Below are positions 40,557 to 48,187 of a stretch of 64,000 nucleotides of DNA, in pieces. Source of the DNA: Acidobacteriota bacterium (GTDB taxonomy: Bacteria > Acidobacteriota > Vicinamibacteria > Vicinamibacterales > SCN-69-37); contig JADYYY010000003.1 in NCBI GenBank assembly GCA_020853395.1, positions 1-64,000 on the forward strand, read 5' to 3'. A program made the translations under genes and the position numbers. The notes beneath the pieces are model-generated. The model was not told where the DNA came from and searched no databases. It saw only the letters and a list, made by a program, of their open reading frames with translations. How positions within the stretch are numbered: position 1 is the first letter of the stretch; every line of letters starts with the position of its first letter.

Positions 40557-40883
40557 ATGACATTCCAGGATCGGCGGCAGTCGCCGCGCATCGCGATGCT
40601 CGACCGCCTGCACGGCCACGTGGCCGAACGGGACATGCCGCTCATGGTCCGCGAACTGAGCCTCGGCGGCATGAGCCTCGAGACACCGGTCGCGCTCGCG
40701 ATCGGCAGTGTGCACGAATTCCGTTTGACGCTCGGCGACGGGTCCACCGTGCTGCTTCGCGGCAGGGTGTTGCGGTCCTCGGACGTGTCCCCGGACGGCG
40801 CGGCGCCACGCTTCGTCTCCGGCATCCAGTTCGTCGGCGACGATGACGACTCGGTCGGCGGCCTGATCGACCGGCTCGCCTGA
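40557..40883 (+). CDS. PilZ-domain protein
   Basis: The ATG at 40557 preceded by GAGG gives 108 residues. The N-terminal DRRQSPRIAMLDRLHG has the RxxxR type start of PilZ domains, and VRELSLGGMSLETPV matches the (D/N)xSxxG block with Glu/Leu in the first position. PilZ proteins bind cyclic di-GMP, which commonly switches EPS production on. The first position of the second motif is not the usual D/N, so nucleotide binding should not be taken for granted. Confidence 0.82.
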   Translation: MTFQDRRQSPRIAMLDRLHGHVAERDMPLMVRELSLGGMSLETPVALAIGSVHEFRLTLGDGSTVLLRGRVLRSSDVSPDGAAPRFVSGIQFVGDDDDSVGGLIDRLA

Positions 40884-41342
40884 TCGGCCGCTCCCGCGCT
40901 TCCAGCCAGTCCCTTCCCGCACGCTGCTCGCGCCAGCGGCACACCGCTGCCGAGAGCGCTCACGCTCGGCCTTCCACCCGATCCATGCGCACACGCGCAC
41001 AAAACGGAGATGCTCGCCACGAATTCGAGATCGCGTCCGATCGCGGACGCGATAGTGGCGTGGTCGTCCGATGCGCCGGCGCCGCGTGCCCGCGCGGATG
41101 CGCGCCGACGAATCCGTCTGGTGCGGGCACGAATTCGAAACGTCGCGCGCGCATCGCGCGCGGCCGCGTCGTCGCCGCTGCGGGAGGAGCGTGCGATCGG
41201 GCGTGTTCAGGGAGATGCGAGACTTCGTTCGATTGGCATGCGCCGTGCCCTTGCCCTGCAGCGGCTGCGATTACAACGCACGCAGGGTGCGCCGTGACTC
41301 GACAGCCCTCAGGCCCGCAGGGCCGGAAAGCGGAACGCTGTC
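40884..41342. other. 459-bp stretch without a convincing gene
   Basis: The short frames here are compositionally poor. The stretch has hairpins at 40934-40949 (CAGCGG/CCGCTG), 41030-41053 (ATCGCGTCCG/CGGACGCGAT, loop ATCG) and 41145-41161 (CGCGCGC/GCGCGCG, loop ATC), and two copies of the 11-mer CACGAATTCGA at 41018-41028 and 41127-41137. The first hairpin may end the EPS transcript, though no T-run follows. Confidence 0.6.
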
Positions 41343-41846
41343 ATGGTCGCGCGTGTACTCGCCGGAGCCGCTCTCGTCGCTGTCGTGAGCATGCCATCGA
41401 CCGTTCATGCGCAGGACCTCGCGCACAGTGTGCCGTCCATCGCGTCGACGCTGGCGAGCGCGTTCGTCAATGCGCGCGCGGCCGAAGATCAGGTCGCCGC
41501 GCCGATCCTGCTGCGCCCGTCGGCGGGCACGTTCGAGACGCCTCGGCGCGGGGCGCTGACCCTGCGATCGATGTACATGGCGACCGCGGCCATGCAGATG
41601 CTCGACGTGCATTCGACGGTCAAGGCCCTGGATCGCGGCGGGGTGGAAGCCAATCCGCTCATGACCGGCCTGGTGCAGCATCGCGTCGCCTTCGTGGCCG
41701 CGAAAGCCAGCGTCGCGGCGCTGACGATCTACGCCGCGAAGCGCCTCGCGCGCAACAACCGCGTGGGGGCCATCGCGACCATGGTGGCGATGAACTCCGC
41801 CTACGCGATGATCGTGGCGAACAACTACCGGATCGCGCGGCGCTGA
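41343..41846 (+). CDS. Small membrane/exported protein, DUF5658-like
   Basis: The 167-residue protein starts with a signal peptide (cleavage near VHAQ). The second half has MQMLDVHSTVKALDRGGVEANPLM followed by two hydrophobic helices, a pattern seen in the DUF5658 group (aspartate, S/T, glycine, E-x-NP). Its biochemical role is unknown. It is followed by a strong hairpin terminator. Confidence 0.65.
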   Translation: MVARVLAGAALVAVVSMPSTVHAQDLAHSVPSIASTLASAFVNARAAEDQVAAPILLRPSAGTFETPRRGALTLRSMYMATAAMQMLDVHSTVKALDRGGVEANPLMTGLVQHRVAFVAAKASVAALTIYAAKRLARNNRVGAIATMVAMNSAYAMIVANNYRIARR

Positions 41847-41873
41847 CGCGCGCGTCTGACCCCCGCGCGCGGT

Positions 41874-41909
41874 CCAAGGGCCGGCCTTCGGGCCGGCCCT
41901 TGGCGTTTC
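41874..41909 (+). terminator. Hairpin terminator, 13-bp stem with TTCG loop
   Basis: CCAAGGGCCGGCC (41874-41886) pairs perfectly with GGCCGGCCCTTGG (41891-41903) around TTCG, followed by CGTTTCG. The T-run is short, but the stem is very stable. Confidence 0.7.
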
Positions 41910-41959
41910 GGATGACAGCGCGCCGAGTTTTCGGCGAAGATGACTGACCGTCACCCGCC

Positions 41960-42682
41960 GTGCCTTTCGATTTTGCCGCCAGCGATCTCGTCACCATCGC
42001 CCTGCTCATCGTCCTCGAAGGATTGCTCAGCGCGGACAACGCGCTCGTCATGGCGATCATGGTGCTGGGCCTGCCGCGCGAGCAGCACCAGAAGGCGCTG
42101 CGATACGGTCTGGTGGGCGGCTTCGCGTTCCGCATCATCGCGACGATCCTCGCGACGTACCTCATTCGCGTCGCATGGGTGAAGCTACTCGGCGGGTTGT
42201 ACCTCTTCTATCTGGCGTGGGCGCATTTCACGCAGAGGAGCGAGGGCCAAGGCCGGCACGAGCCGCCCAAGGCCAGGCCGGCCTTCGGGATGTCGGCCTT
42301 CTGGGCGACGATCGTGCGGGTCGAGCTCGTGAACCTGGCGTTCTCGGTCGATTCGATCCTGGTCGCGGTCGCGATGTCGCCAAAGATCTGGGTGGTCATC
42401 AGCGGCGGGATCCTGGGCATCATCGCGATGCGGCTCGTCGTCGGCCAGCTCATCGCGTTGATCGAACGCTATCCCGCGCTCGTCGACGGGGCATTCGTGA
42501 TCATCGCCTGGGTTGCCGTGAAGCTCGTGGTCGAGTACGGCCATCAGGTCGGCCTGATCCACTGGGAGATTCCCAAGGTCCTGTCGTTCGCGGTGATCTT
42601 CGTGATCTTCGGTGTGTCGTTCGCGTATGCGCGCCGCCAGCGGCGGCGCACGTTGCACGCATCCGACGCGCGGCCGGAGTGA
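41960..42682 (+). CDS. TerC-family membrane protein
   Basis: The 240-residue protein has seven or so membrane helices and the TerC hallmarks: LEGLLSADNALVMAIMVLGLP in the first helix pair and VELVNLAFSVDSILVAVAMSP in the middle, with conserved acidic residues in both. TerC relatives take part in metal (manganese) efflux or metalation of exported proteins. It starts on a GTG and is 88 bp upstream of the RiPP cluster on the same strand. Confidence 0.9.
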   Translation: MPFDFAASDLVTIALLIVLEGLLSADNALVMAIMVLGLPREQHQKALRYGLVGGFAFRIIATILATYLIRVAWVKLLGGLYLFYLAWAHFTQRSEGQGRHEPPKARPAFGMSAFWATIVRVELVNLAFSVDSILVAVAMSPKIWVVISGGILGIIAMRLVVGQLIALIERYPALVDGAFVIIAWVAVKLVVEYGHQVGLIHWEIPKVLSFAVIFVIFGVSFAYARRQRRRTLHASDARPE

Positions 42683-42770
42683 GCCGCGCGTTCCGGGCGC
42701 CGCGCCGGCTCGCCGGCCCGACATGCCGCGCCCGCTTGGCCGCTTCGGCGATTTGGTAACCTACGCTGCC

Positions 42771-43061
42771 GTGACCACAGAACCGCACGTCGGCGCGCGC
42801 GTGACGGTGCCGGCGCACGTCGTCGTCCGGATCATGCGCGACACGACCGTGCTGCTGAACAGCCGGACCGGCCGCTACTTCACGCTCGACGACGTCGGGA
42901 CGAGCGCGTGGAACCTGCTGGTGGTATCGCCGTCGCTCGGTGAAGCGTACGACGCGCTCCTGCGGGAGTACGACGTCGCGCCGGACGATCTGCGCCGCGA
43001 TCTCGACGCCCTCGTCGACCGGCTCGTCGTGGAGGGACTGCTGGAGCGTGTCGGTGCCTGA
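42771..43061 (+). CDS. PqqD-like RiPP recognition protein (lasso B1 type)
   Basis: PqqD-like proteins bind the leader of a precursor peptide and present it to the modifying enzymes. The GTG at 42771 gives 96 residues with VVVRIMRDTTVLLNSRTGRYFTLDDVGTSAWNLL in two blocks and DLDALVDRLVVEGLLERV, the complete winged-helix pattern. A longer frame from ATG 42723 adds residues without family character. A weak -10 (TAACCT, 42757) would place transcription start beside the GTG. It overlaps the B2 gene by 8 bp, the standard B1-B2 order of lasso clusters. Confidence 0.88.
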   Translation: MTTEPHVGARVTVPAHVVVRIMRDTTVLLNSRTGRYFTLDDVGTSAWNLLVVSPSLGEAYDALLREYDVAPDDLRRDLDALVDRLVVEGLLERVGA

Positions 43062-43536
43062 TGCTCAGTCGGCCGCGCAGCGGCGCGGACCGGCCTCGAC
43101 CTGGCGAGCGATGACGTGGGCCGATCGCGCGTTGCTGCTCCATGCCGGGCTGCTGATGCTCGCCGCGAGCGCGGTGCTGAAGATCGCGACGTTCAACCGC
43201 GTACACGAACGCCTCGCACGGTTCCGGCCGGCGCAATCGCCGCGGGCAGCCACCGCTGACGCCCACGGCGCGGAGCGGCTGGCCCGAATCGTCGACATGG
43301 CGTCGCGCCACGTACCGTTCGGCGGCGCCTGCCTACAGCGGTCGCTGGTTCTCTGGTGGCTGCTCCAGCGTCGCGGCATGCCTGGAGTCATTCGCGTCGG
43401 GGCTCGAAGGAGCGACGCCGGGTTCCATGCGCACGCCTGGGTGGAACTCGAGGGCCGGCCGCTCGGCGACAGCGATCGCCGCGCGGTGGACGAGTACCTG
43501 CCGATGCCGTGGCTGCCGGCGGACCGGCGGCGATGA
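43054..43536 (+). CDS. Lasso-peptide B2-type leader protease (transglutaminase-like)
   Basis: B2 proteins cut the leader off the precursor. The 160-residue protein (GTG 43054; ATG 43111 also in frame) has a helical, hydrophobic N-terminus, then the catalytic cysteine in GGACLQRSLVLWWLLQRRG and histidine in DAGFHAHAWVELEG, followed by an aspartate in PLGDSD. The Cys-His-Asp set matches Transglut_core3 proteins of lasso clusters. It ends with a 4-bp overlap to the methyltransferase. Confidence 0.9.
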   Translation: MPDAQSAAQRRGPASTWRAMTWADRALLLHAGLLMLAASAVLKIATFNRVHERLARFRPAQSPRAATADAHGAERLARIVDMASRHVPFGGACLQRSLVLWWLLQRRGMPGVIRVGARRSDAGFHAHAWVELEGRPLGDSDRRAVDEYLPMPWLPADRRR

Positions 43537-44654
43537 GCTACGCGGACGTGTCCAGCCACCGGCCGATGGCGCTCGACGCCGTCCGCAACGGCGCGTACGA
43601 GCGGGCGCTCGCGCGCGTCGTGACCCCCGACAGCGTGGTGCTCGACCTCGGCGCCGGCACGGGCGTGCTGGGGCTGATTGCAGCCCGGCTCGGTGCGCGG
43701 CGCGTCTTCCTGGTGGAGCCGGAAGACATCCTGCAGGTCGCCGAGGAGGTGGTGGCCGCCAATGGGCTGCAGGATCGGGTGACCTGCCTGCACGCGCGGA
43801 TCGAGGACGTGACGCTCCCCGAGCGCGCGGACGTCATCGTGTCCGTGATGACGGGCAACCTCGTCGTCACGGAAGATCTCTTGCCAGCGTTGCTTCACGC
43901 GCGCGACGCGATGCTCGCGCCGGGCGGCGTGTTGATTCCCGGCGCCGCCGCGCTGGAGGTTGCGCCGGTCTCGGTCCCGGCGCTGCACGACAAGCACGTG
44001 GCGGCCTGGTCCGTTCCTCAGTGCGGCGTGGATCTGGGCGCCGTACGGCCATATGCGACCAACACGCTGTACTTCGAACGAGACGCACTCCGGCAGGCGG
44101 ACTGGCTTTCGCCGCCACAGCGGCTGAAGACGATCGACTTCGGGCGCGACGACTACACGCCCGTGCACGCGGCCGTCGAGTACGAGATCGAGCGGCCCGG
44201 CGTCTGCCATGGCTGGGCCGGCTGGACGTGCCTGGCGATCGGCGATGACTGGCTGTCGACGTCACCGTTCGCCCCGGCCGTCCATTGGGCCGCGGCGTTT
44301 CTTCCGCTCGATCCGCCGCTGACGGTGGCCGCGGGCGATCGGCTCACGCTGGAGCTTGCTCGAGCTCCGCGCGGAGACTGGACCTGGGTGACGAGCACGT
44401 CCACTGAAACACAGCGGCATTCGACGCTGCTCGGAACGCCCATGACCTCGGCGACCCTTCGGCGCGCCTCGGTGCACTACCGTCCATCGCTGAACGCCGA
44501 CGGCCGCGCGCTGCTCGGCGTCCTCACGGCGTGTGACGGCAGGTCGGATGTCGCGGCGCTGGCGTCGGCGCTCCGGGCGGCACAGCCGGGCCGATGGGAC
44601 GTGGCGGACGCGATCGCGTTCGTGCAACGCGCGATCAAGAGCTTCGCGTCCTGA
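43533..44654 (+). CDS. SAM-dependent methyltransferase, PRMT-like, with PqqD-like C-terminal region
   Basis: The 373-residue protein has the class I SAM site VVLDLGAGTGVLGLIAARLGA (in two blocks) with LVEPEDILQ and a beta-barrel-like second half, the layout of protein arginine methyltransferases. The last ~60 residues (LNADGRALLGVLTACDGRSD and on) resemble a PqqD-type winged helix, which would let it bind the precursor leader directly. It sits inside the RiPP cluster by overlap (ATGA), so a peptide is the likely substrate. The methylated residue is unknown. Confidence 0.8.
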   Translation: MSYADVSSHRPMALDAVRNGAYERALARVVTPDSVVLDLGAGTGVLGLIAARLGARRVFLVEPEDILQVAEEVVAANGLQDRVTCLHARIEDVTLPERADVIVSVMTGNLVVTEDLLPALLHARDAMLAPGGVLIPGAAALEVAPVSVPALHDKHVAAWSVPQCGVDLGAVRPYATNTLYFERDALRQADWLSPPQRLKTIDFGRDDYTPVHAAVEYEIERPGVCHGWAGWTCLAIGDDWLSTSPFAPAVHWAAAFLPLDPPLTVAAGDRLTLELARAPRGDWTWVTSTSTETQRHSTLLGTPMTSATLRRASVHYRPSLNADGRALLGVLTACDGRSDVAALASALRAAQPGRWDVADAIAFVQRAIKSFAS

Positions 44655-44659
44655 CCCTC

Positions 44660-44950
44660 ATGACGCGTCCGCGCGATCGTCTCGCATTCGCTCCCGACGT
44701 CGTCTTCCAGCTCATCGGCGAGGATGCGCTGCTCTTGAAGCTCGATACCGAGGTGGTGTTCTCGCTCAATGCGACCGGGGCGCGCGTGGCCGAGCTCATC
44801 GGGCGCCACAGTCGTGCGGAGGCCATCGTCGCGGCGCTCGCCGAGGAATATGGGCTGTCACGCGAGGCGATTGCGCCCGACGTCACCGCCTTGCTCGACG
44901 CGCTCGCGGCGCGTGAGTTGATCACATGGCGACCGTCGGAAGACCCGTGA
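44660..44950 (+). CDS. Second PqqD-like RiPP recognition protein
   Basis: This 96-residue protein repeats the PqqD pattern: VVFQLIGEDALLLKLDTEVV, FSLNATGARVAELI and VTALLDALAARELI. It is clearly diverged from the first copy at 42771. The gene is 5 bp after the methyltransferase and overlaps the cyclase frame (GTGA), so it may serve the cyclase while the first copy serves the B2 protease, or the reverse. Two separate B1-type proteins in one lasso-type cluster are unusual. Confidence 0.87.
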   Translation: MTRPRDRLAFAPDVVFQLIGEDALLLKLDTEVVFSLNATGARVAELIGRHSRAEAIVAALAEEYGLSREAIAPDVTALLDALAARELITWRPSEDP

Positions 44951-46839
44951 TCGCCGCGCCGGCGGCCCCGGTGTCTCTGCCGCAGTGGTACGCCCGGGTC
45001 TCGTTCGACGTGCGTGACCGCGCGCATGCGTCGATGTCCGGCGTGCCGTGCCGCCACGCCGGACCGTTCACGGTGTATCGCCCGGAAACGGCTGAAGCGC
45101 TGCTGTGGGCGAACGGCACGCGCGCGCTGATCTTCGACGGGTATCTCTTCGACCGCGAGCGGACGGCACGGGAGCTCGGATGTGCAGAGCAGGCGTCCAA
45201 CGCGACGCTGGTATCCGCCGCATTCGATCGGCACGGCACGGGCGTCTTCGACGCGCTCGACGGCTGCTACGTCGCGGCGATCTGGGACGGCGAGACCGGA
45301 CGGCTGATCGCGGGGCACGATGCACTGGGACGCCATCCCGTGTTCTACGCCCGAACCGCTGACGCTCTCTGGCTGTCGTCGAACGTGCTGAGCCTGGCGG
45401 CGAGCGGTGCGGTGCCGGTCGAGCCCAACCGCGTGTCGCTGGCGTTGCTCGGCCTTCGCTATTGGCCCGAGGCGGGCGAGACGTTCTTCCAGGCCGTGCG
45501 CCGCGTTCGGCCAGGGCACTACCTCGTCGCGACGGCCGGCGGAACGCCGACCGAGCATCGACATTGGGATCCGCTGCCCGCTGACGACGAGCCGTGGTTG
45601 CCGGAAGCGCAGGTGCTCGACGAGTTCGAGCCGGCGCTGACCCGCGCCGTCGAGCGCTGCCTGAGCCTGACGCCACAGGGCATCATGCTGAGCGGCGGCG
45701 TCGACTCGGTGACGATTGCCGCGCTGGCCTGTGCGCACCTCCGCGCGCATGGGCAGCCGCCGCTCGTCGCCGTGTCGGGGCGCACCGGCGGCCCGTTGTC
45801 GTCGGAAGAGGTGATGCAGTCGCGCGTGACGGCGGCGCTCGGCATGCCTCACGTGATCAGCACGACGCCTGAGTGGCGACGGGGCCGCGATCACGTCCGG
45901 CTCTCGCTCGACGTCACGCCGGAGCTGCCCTCGCCGTCGAACGTCTACTGGGTGGGGACGTACACGGGCTTCTACCGCCGGACGGCCGCCGATGGTCTCC
46001 GCGTGCTCCTGACCGGATCGGGAGGCGACAACTGGCTCAGCGTTGGCGACGCGCACGCCGCGGATCTGCTCGCTCGTGGCCGTGGCGTCCAGTTGTACAG
46101 GTTCCTGCGATCGGACATGACGACGGGCGGTGCGGCCCTGAACGAGGTGCTCTATCGCCGGCTGTGGGCGTTCGGCATCCGCCCGCACGTCGACGTGTGG
46201 TGGGCGAGGCTGGCTCCCGCGCGCAAGCGGCGTTATCACCGTCGTCGATGGGAGGAGCGGTTGCCCGCCTGGCTGGCGCCGGATCGCGAGCTACGTGAGG
46301 ACGTGATCGAGCGGTTGCTCGCGCGCCGGACGCCGGCGCTCGCGGCGGATGGACGCGCGCCACGGAGCCACTACCGTCACGCCCTGCGGTCCTACGCCAA
46401 TCCCTACATGCACCACGAGAACGAGACGGCGTTTCACGTCGACGCGCTCTGCGGCGTGCGGCTGCTGAGCCCGTATCACGACAAACGCCTCGTATCGTTC
46501 TTCAATCGCATCGCACCCGCGACGCTCGTGCACGGCACCCGGTACAAGGGATTGCTGCGACCCGTGGTCGCACGGCACCTTCCATCCCTGGGCCTCGATC
46601 GCCAGCGGAAGGACTATCCGGCGGATCACGCCGCAGAGGAACTCGCCGCGCTGCGGTCGTCAATCACCGCGGTCTGGCCTGATTACCAATTTGACATCCT
46701 CGCAGGGCTCGGGGTCGTCGACGCTTCGCGCCTGTCGGCCGAGCGCGGAGCGTTTCACCGCGCCGGTTTCGACGGGCTTGCCCGAATGTACGGCCTGCTG
46801 AGCGCCGAGCGGTGGCTGCAGGCTCGCTCGAATTCGTAA
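44947..46839 (+). CDS. Asparagine-synthetase-like cyclase (lasso C type)
   Basis: Lasso cyclases adenylate an Asp/Glu side chain of the core and close it on the N-terminal amine. The 630-residue protein (GTG 44947 overlapping pqqD; ATG 44926 also in frame) has both asparagine-synthetase domains, but the N-terminal Met-Cys is missing, so the glutaminase half is inactive as in known lasso C proteins. The ATP-pyrophosphatase loop LSGGVDSVTI is intact near residue 248, as is LLTGSGGDNWLS. The contrast with the intact AsnB at 25351 is clear. Confidence 0.9.
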   Translation: MIAAPAAPVSLPQWYARVSFDVRDRAHASMSGVPCRHAGPFTVYRPETAEALLWANGTRALIFDGYLFDRERTARELGCAEQASNATLVSAAFDRHGTGVFDALDGCYVAAIWDGETGRLIAGHDALGRHPVFYARTADALWLSSNVLSLAASGAVPVEPNRVSLALLGLRYWPEAGETFFQAVRRVRPGHYLVATAGGTPTEHRHWDPLPADDEPWLPEAQVLDEFEPALTRAVERCLSLTPQGIMLSGGVDSVTIAALACAHLRAHGQPPLVAVSGRTGGPLSSEEVMQSRVTAALGMPHVISTTPEWRRGRDHVRLSLDVTPELPSPSNVYWVGTYTGFYRRTAADGLRVLLTGSGGDNWLSVGDAHAADLLARGRGVQLYRFLRSDMTTGGAALNEVLYRRLWAFGIRPHVDVWWARLAPARKRRYHRRRWEERLPAWLAPDRELREDVIERLLARRTPALAADGRAPRSHYRHALRSYANPYMHHENETAFHVDALCGVRLLSPYHDKRLVSFFNRIAPATLVHGTRYKGLLRPVVARHLPSLGLDRQRKDYPADHAAEELAALRSSITAVWPDYQFDILAGLGVVDASRLSAERGAFHRAGFDGLARMYGLLSAERWLQARSNS

Positions 46840-46915
46840 TCCGACGTCGGTCGGCCGCGCGTGGCAGGCGCATCGTCGTGTCGTGTTCGCGGCCTGTCGC
46901 GCGACGTATCTGTGG

Positions 46916-46921
46916 TACAAC
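46916..46921 (+). promoter_or_regulatory. Extended -10 candidate in front of the precursor gene
   Basis: TACAAC at 46916-46921 preceded by TG one base upstream forms an extended -10 box. No good -35 is visible. A start near 46928 would give the precursor and kinase their own transcript in addition to read-through from the cyclase. Confidence 0.35.
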
Positions 46922-46965
46922 TGCGGTGCCGGCTTGCCCTGTGGAGGCCGAGGAGGAGTCCGCGA

Positions 46966-47142
46966 ATGGACGCGAAGCGTGACGACAAGGCGGAGACGCC
47001 GGTGAGCAAGCGAGCGTGGCACAGCCCTCGGCTCGAGCAGTTGGGCAGCCTTCGCGATTTCGTGCGCGAAGGCAATGCATTCGGCAAGTCCGGTCCCGGA
47101 GCCGACGGCATGACGTCCGGCAACAACGAAGCGATGATGTAG
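46966..47142 (+). CDS. RiPP precursor peptide with lasso-type leader motif
   Basis: A 58-residue peptide with AGGAGG (46951-46956) 9 bp before its ATG. The leader carries W18-x-x-P21-x-L23-x-x-x-G27, matching the YxxPxLxxxG leader motif that PqqD-like proteins recognise, with Trp for Tyr. The usual Thr six residues later is Val33. The C-terminal part is Gly/Ser/Asn-rich. The only glycine-start ring of lasso size is G40 to D47 (8 residues), leaving an 11-residue tail ending Met-Met. It sits between the cyclase and the kinase. Precursor identity is well supported by context; the core boundaries are not. Confidence 0.75.
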   Translation: MDAKRDDKAETPVSKRAWHSPRLEQLGSLRDFVREGNAFGKSGPGADGMTSGNNEAMM

Positions 47143-47157
47143 TCACCGGGCTGCGGA

Positions 47158-48030
47158 ATGGAAGTGTGGGTCGAGCCAGTCATCGAATGGCAGGCTCGCT
47201 CGGATTCAGAGGCGCAGCACCGTGCGCTGGCCGCCTCGGGCGAACGGCTGGCCCGGTGGCCGCCCGCACCCAGCGACGACGGCCCGACCGATTGCTTCCG
47301 TCTCGGCCAGGAGTTCTGGATCTGGCAGACCGCTCTCGGAGGTCTTCGCTTCAGTCCCGATCATCCCTCGTGTTCGGCGTTCCCGTCGATTGACGTCGAT
47401 CGCTCGTGGTTCGAACATGTCGTGACGCGCAGTTGGCTGCCCGCCGTGTACCAGGTGTGGGGACGCCAGGTGCTGCACGCCAGCGCGGCGGTGCACGTGG
47501 AGACCGGCGACGTCGTGGCGTTTGCCGGGCCCAGTGGCGCGGGCAAGTCGACGTTGGCCTATGGGTTGGGGACGATGGCCGGATGGCGGCCGTTGACGGA
47601 CGACACCCTGGCGTTCTCCGTCATCGACGGCCGGATCCATCTGCATCCGCTCCCCAATCACGTGCGTCTCAGGCCGGCCAGCGCCGAGCACTTCGGCGTT
47701 CGAAACGACGTCGCTTCCCGAGTCCTTGCGTGGCCCGAGGGGCCGCTCGCCCTCGCGTGCGTCTACTTCCTGGAACCACACGAAGCGGACGGTCCGCTCG
47801 CCGAGCGTGATGCGCTCAGGGCGGGCGAGAGTTATCCGCAGCTCCTCGGTCAGGCCCACGCGTTCACGCTCGAGCTTCCCGATCAGAATCAGCGGCTGAT
47901 GCGCGATTACCTCACGCTGGCTGCTTCGGTGCCGATCGCGCGCCTTCGCTATCGGCGCGGATTCGCGGACCTCGAGCGCGTGCTCGATGTCGTCGCCCGG
48001 GCAGAGGCGGCGCGGAGGGCCGTGAGGTAG
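47158..48030 (+). CDS. HPr-kinase-like protein of the RiPP cluster
   Basis: The 290-residue protein has a central P-loop AFAGPSGAGKSTLAYGLG (Walker A about 124-132) followed by WRPLTDDTLAF, as in the HPr kinase/phosphorylase fold. The N-terminal HPr-K domain and HPr itself are absent. Relatives in lasso clusters (the paeninodin type) phosphorylate the C-terminal serine of the precursor; here the core ends in methionine, so another residue or product must be the target. It lies 15 bp after the precursor stop. Confidence 0.82.
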   Translation: MEVWVEPVIEWQARSDSEAQHRALAASGERLARWPPAPSDDGPTDCFRLGQEFWIWQTALGGLRFSPDHPSCSAFPSIDVDRSWFEHVVTRSWLPAVYQVWGRQVLHASAAVHVETGDVVAFAGPSGAGKSTLAYGLGTMAGWRPLTDDTLAFSVIDGRIHLHPLPNHVRLRPASAEHFGVRNDVASRVLAWPEGPLALACVYFLEPHEADGPLAERDALRAGESYPQLLGQAHAFTLELPDQNQRLMRDYLTLAASVPIARLRYRRGFADLERVLDVVARAEAARRAVR

Positions 48031-48187
48031 TCGCAAGATACCTGCGAGCACGTCACGAGACGCGGCCCCGGTCTCGGCATGGACGCTGACCTGACGTGAC
48101 ATCGCGCCGAGCTGGGGATCGAGGCGCGAGCGCGTTCGCGCCGCTGGATTCGTCGAGCCGCGCGTCTCCCGGCATAGGATCACCACG

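Noticed and set aside
41010-41297. 95-residue frame in the noncoding gap
   Set aside because: Arg/Ala-rich, no ribosome-binding site, no recognisable family and overlaps hairpin repeats.
42771-44950. PQQ biosynthesis cluster because of the PqqD-like genes
   Set aside because: No PqqA, PqqC or PqqE is present. The B2 protease and asparagine-synthetase-like cyclase define a lasso-type context instead.
44947-46839. Second asparagine synthetase for EPS amidation
   Set aside because: It lacks Met-Cys at the start, so glutamine hydrolysis is lost, and it is embedded with B1/B2 genes; a cyclase role fits better.
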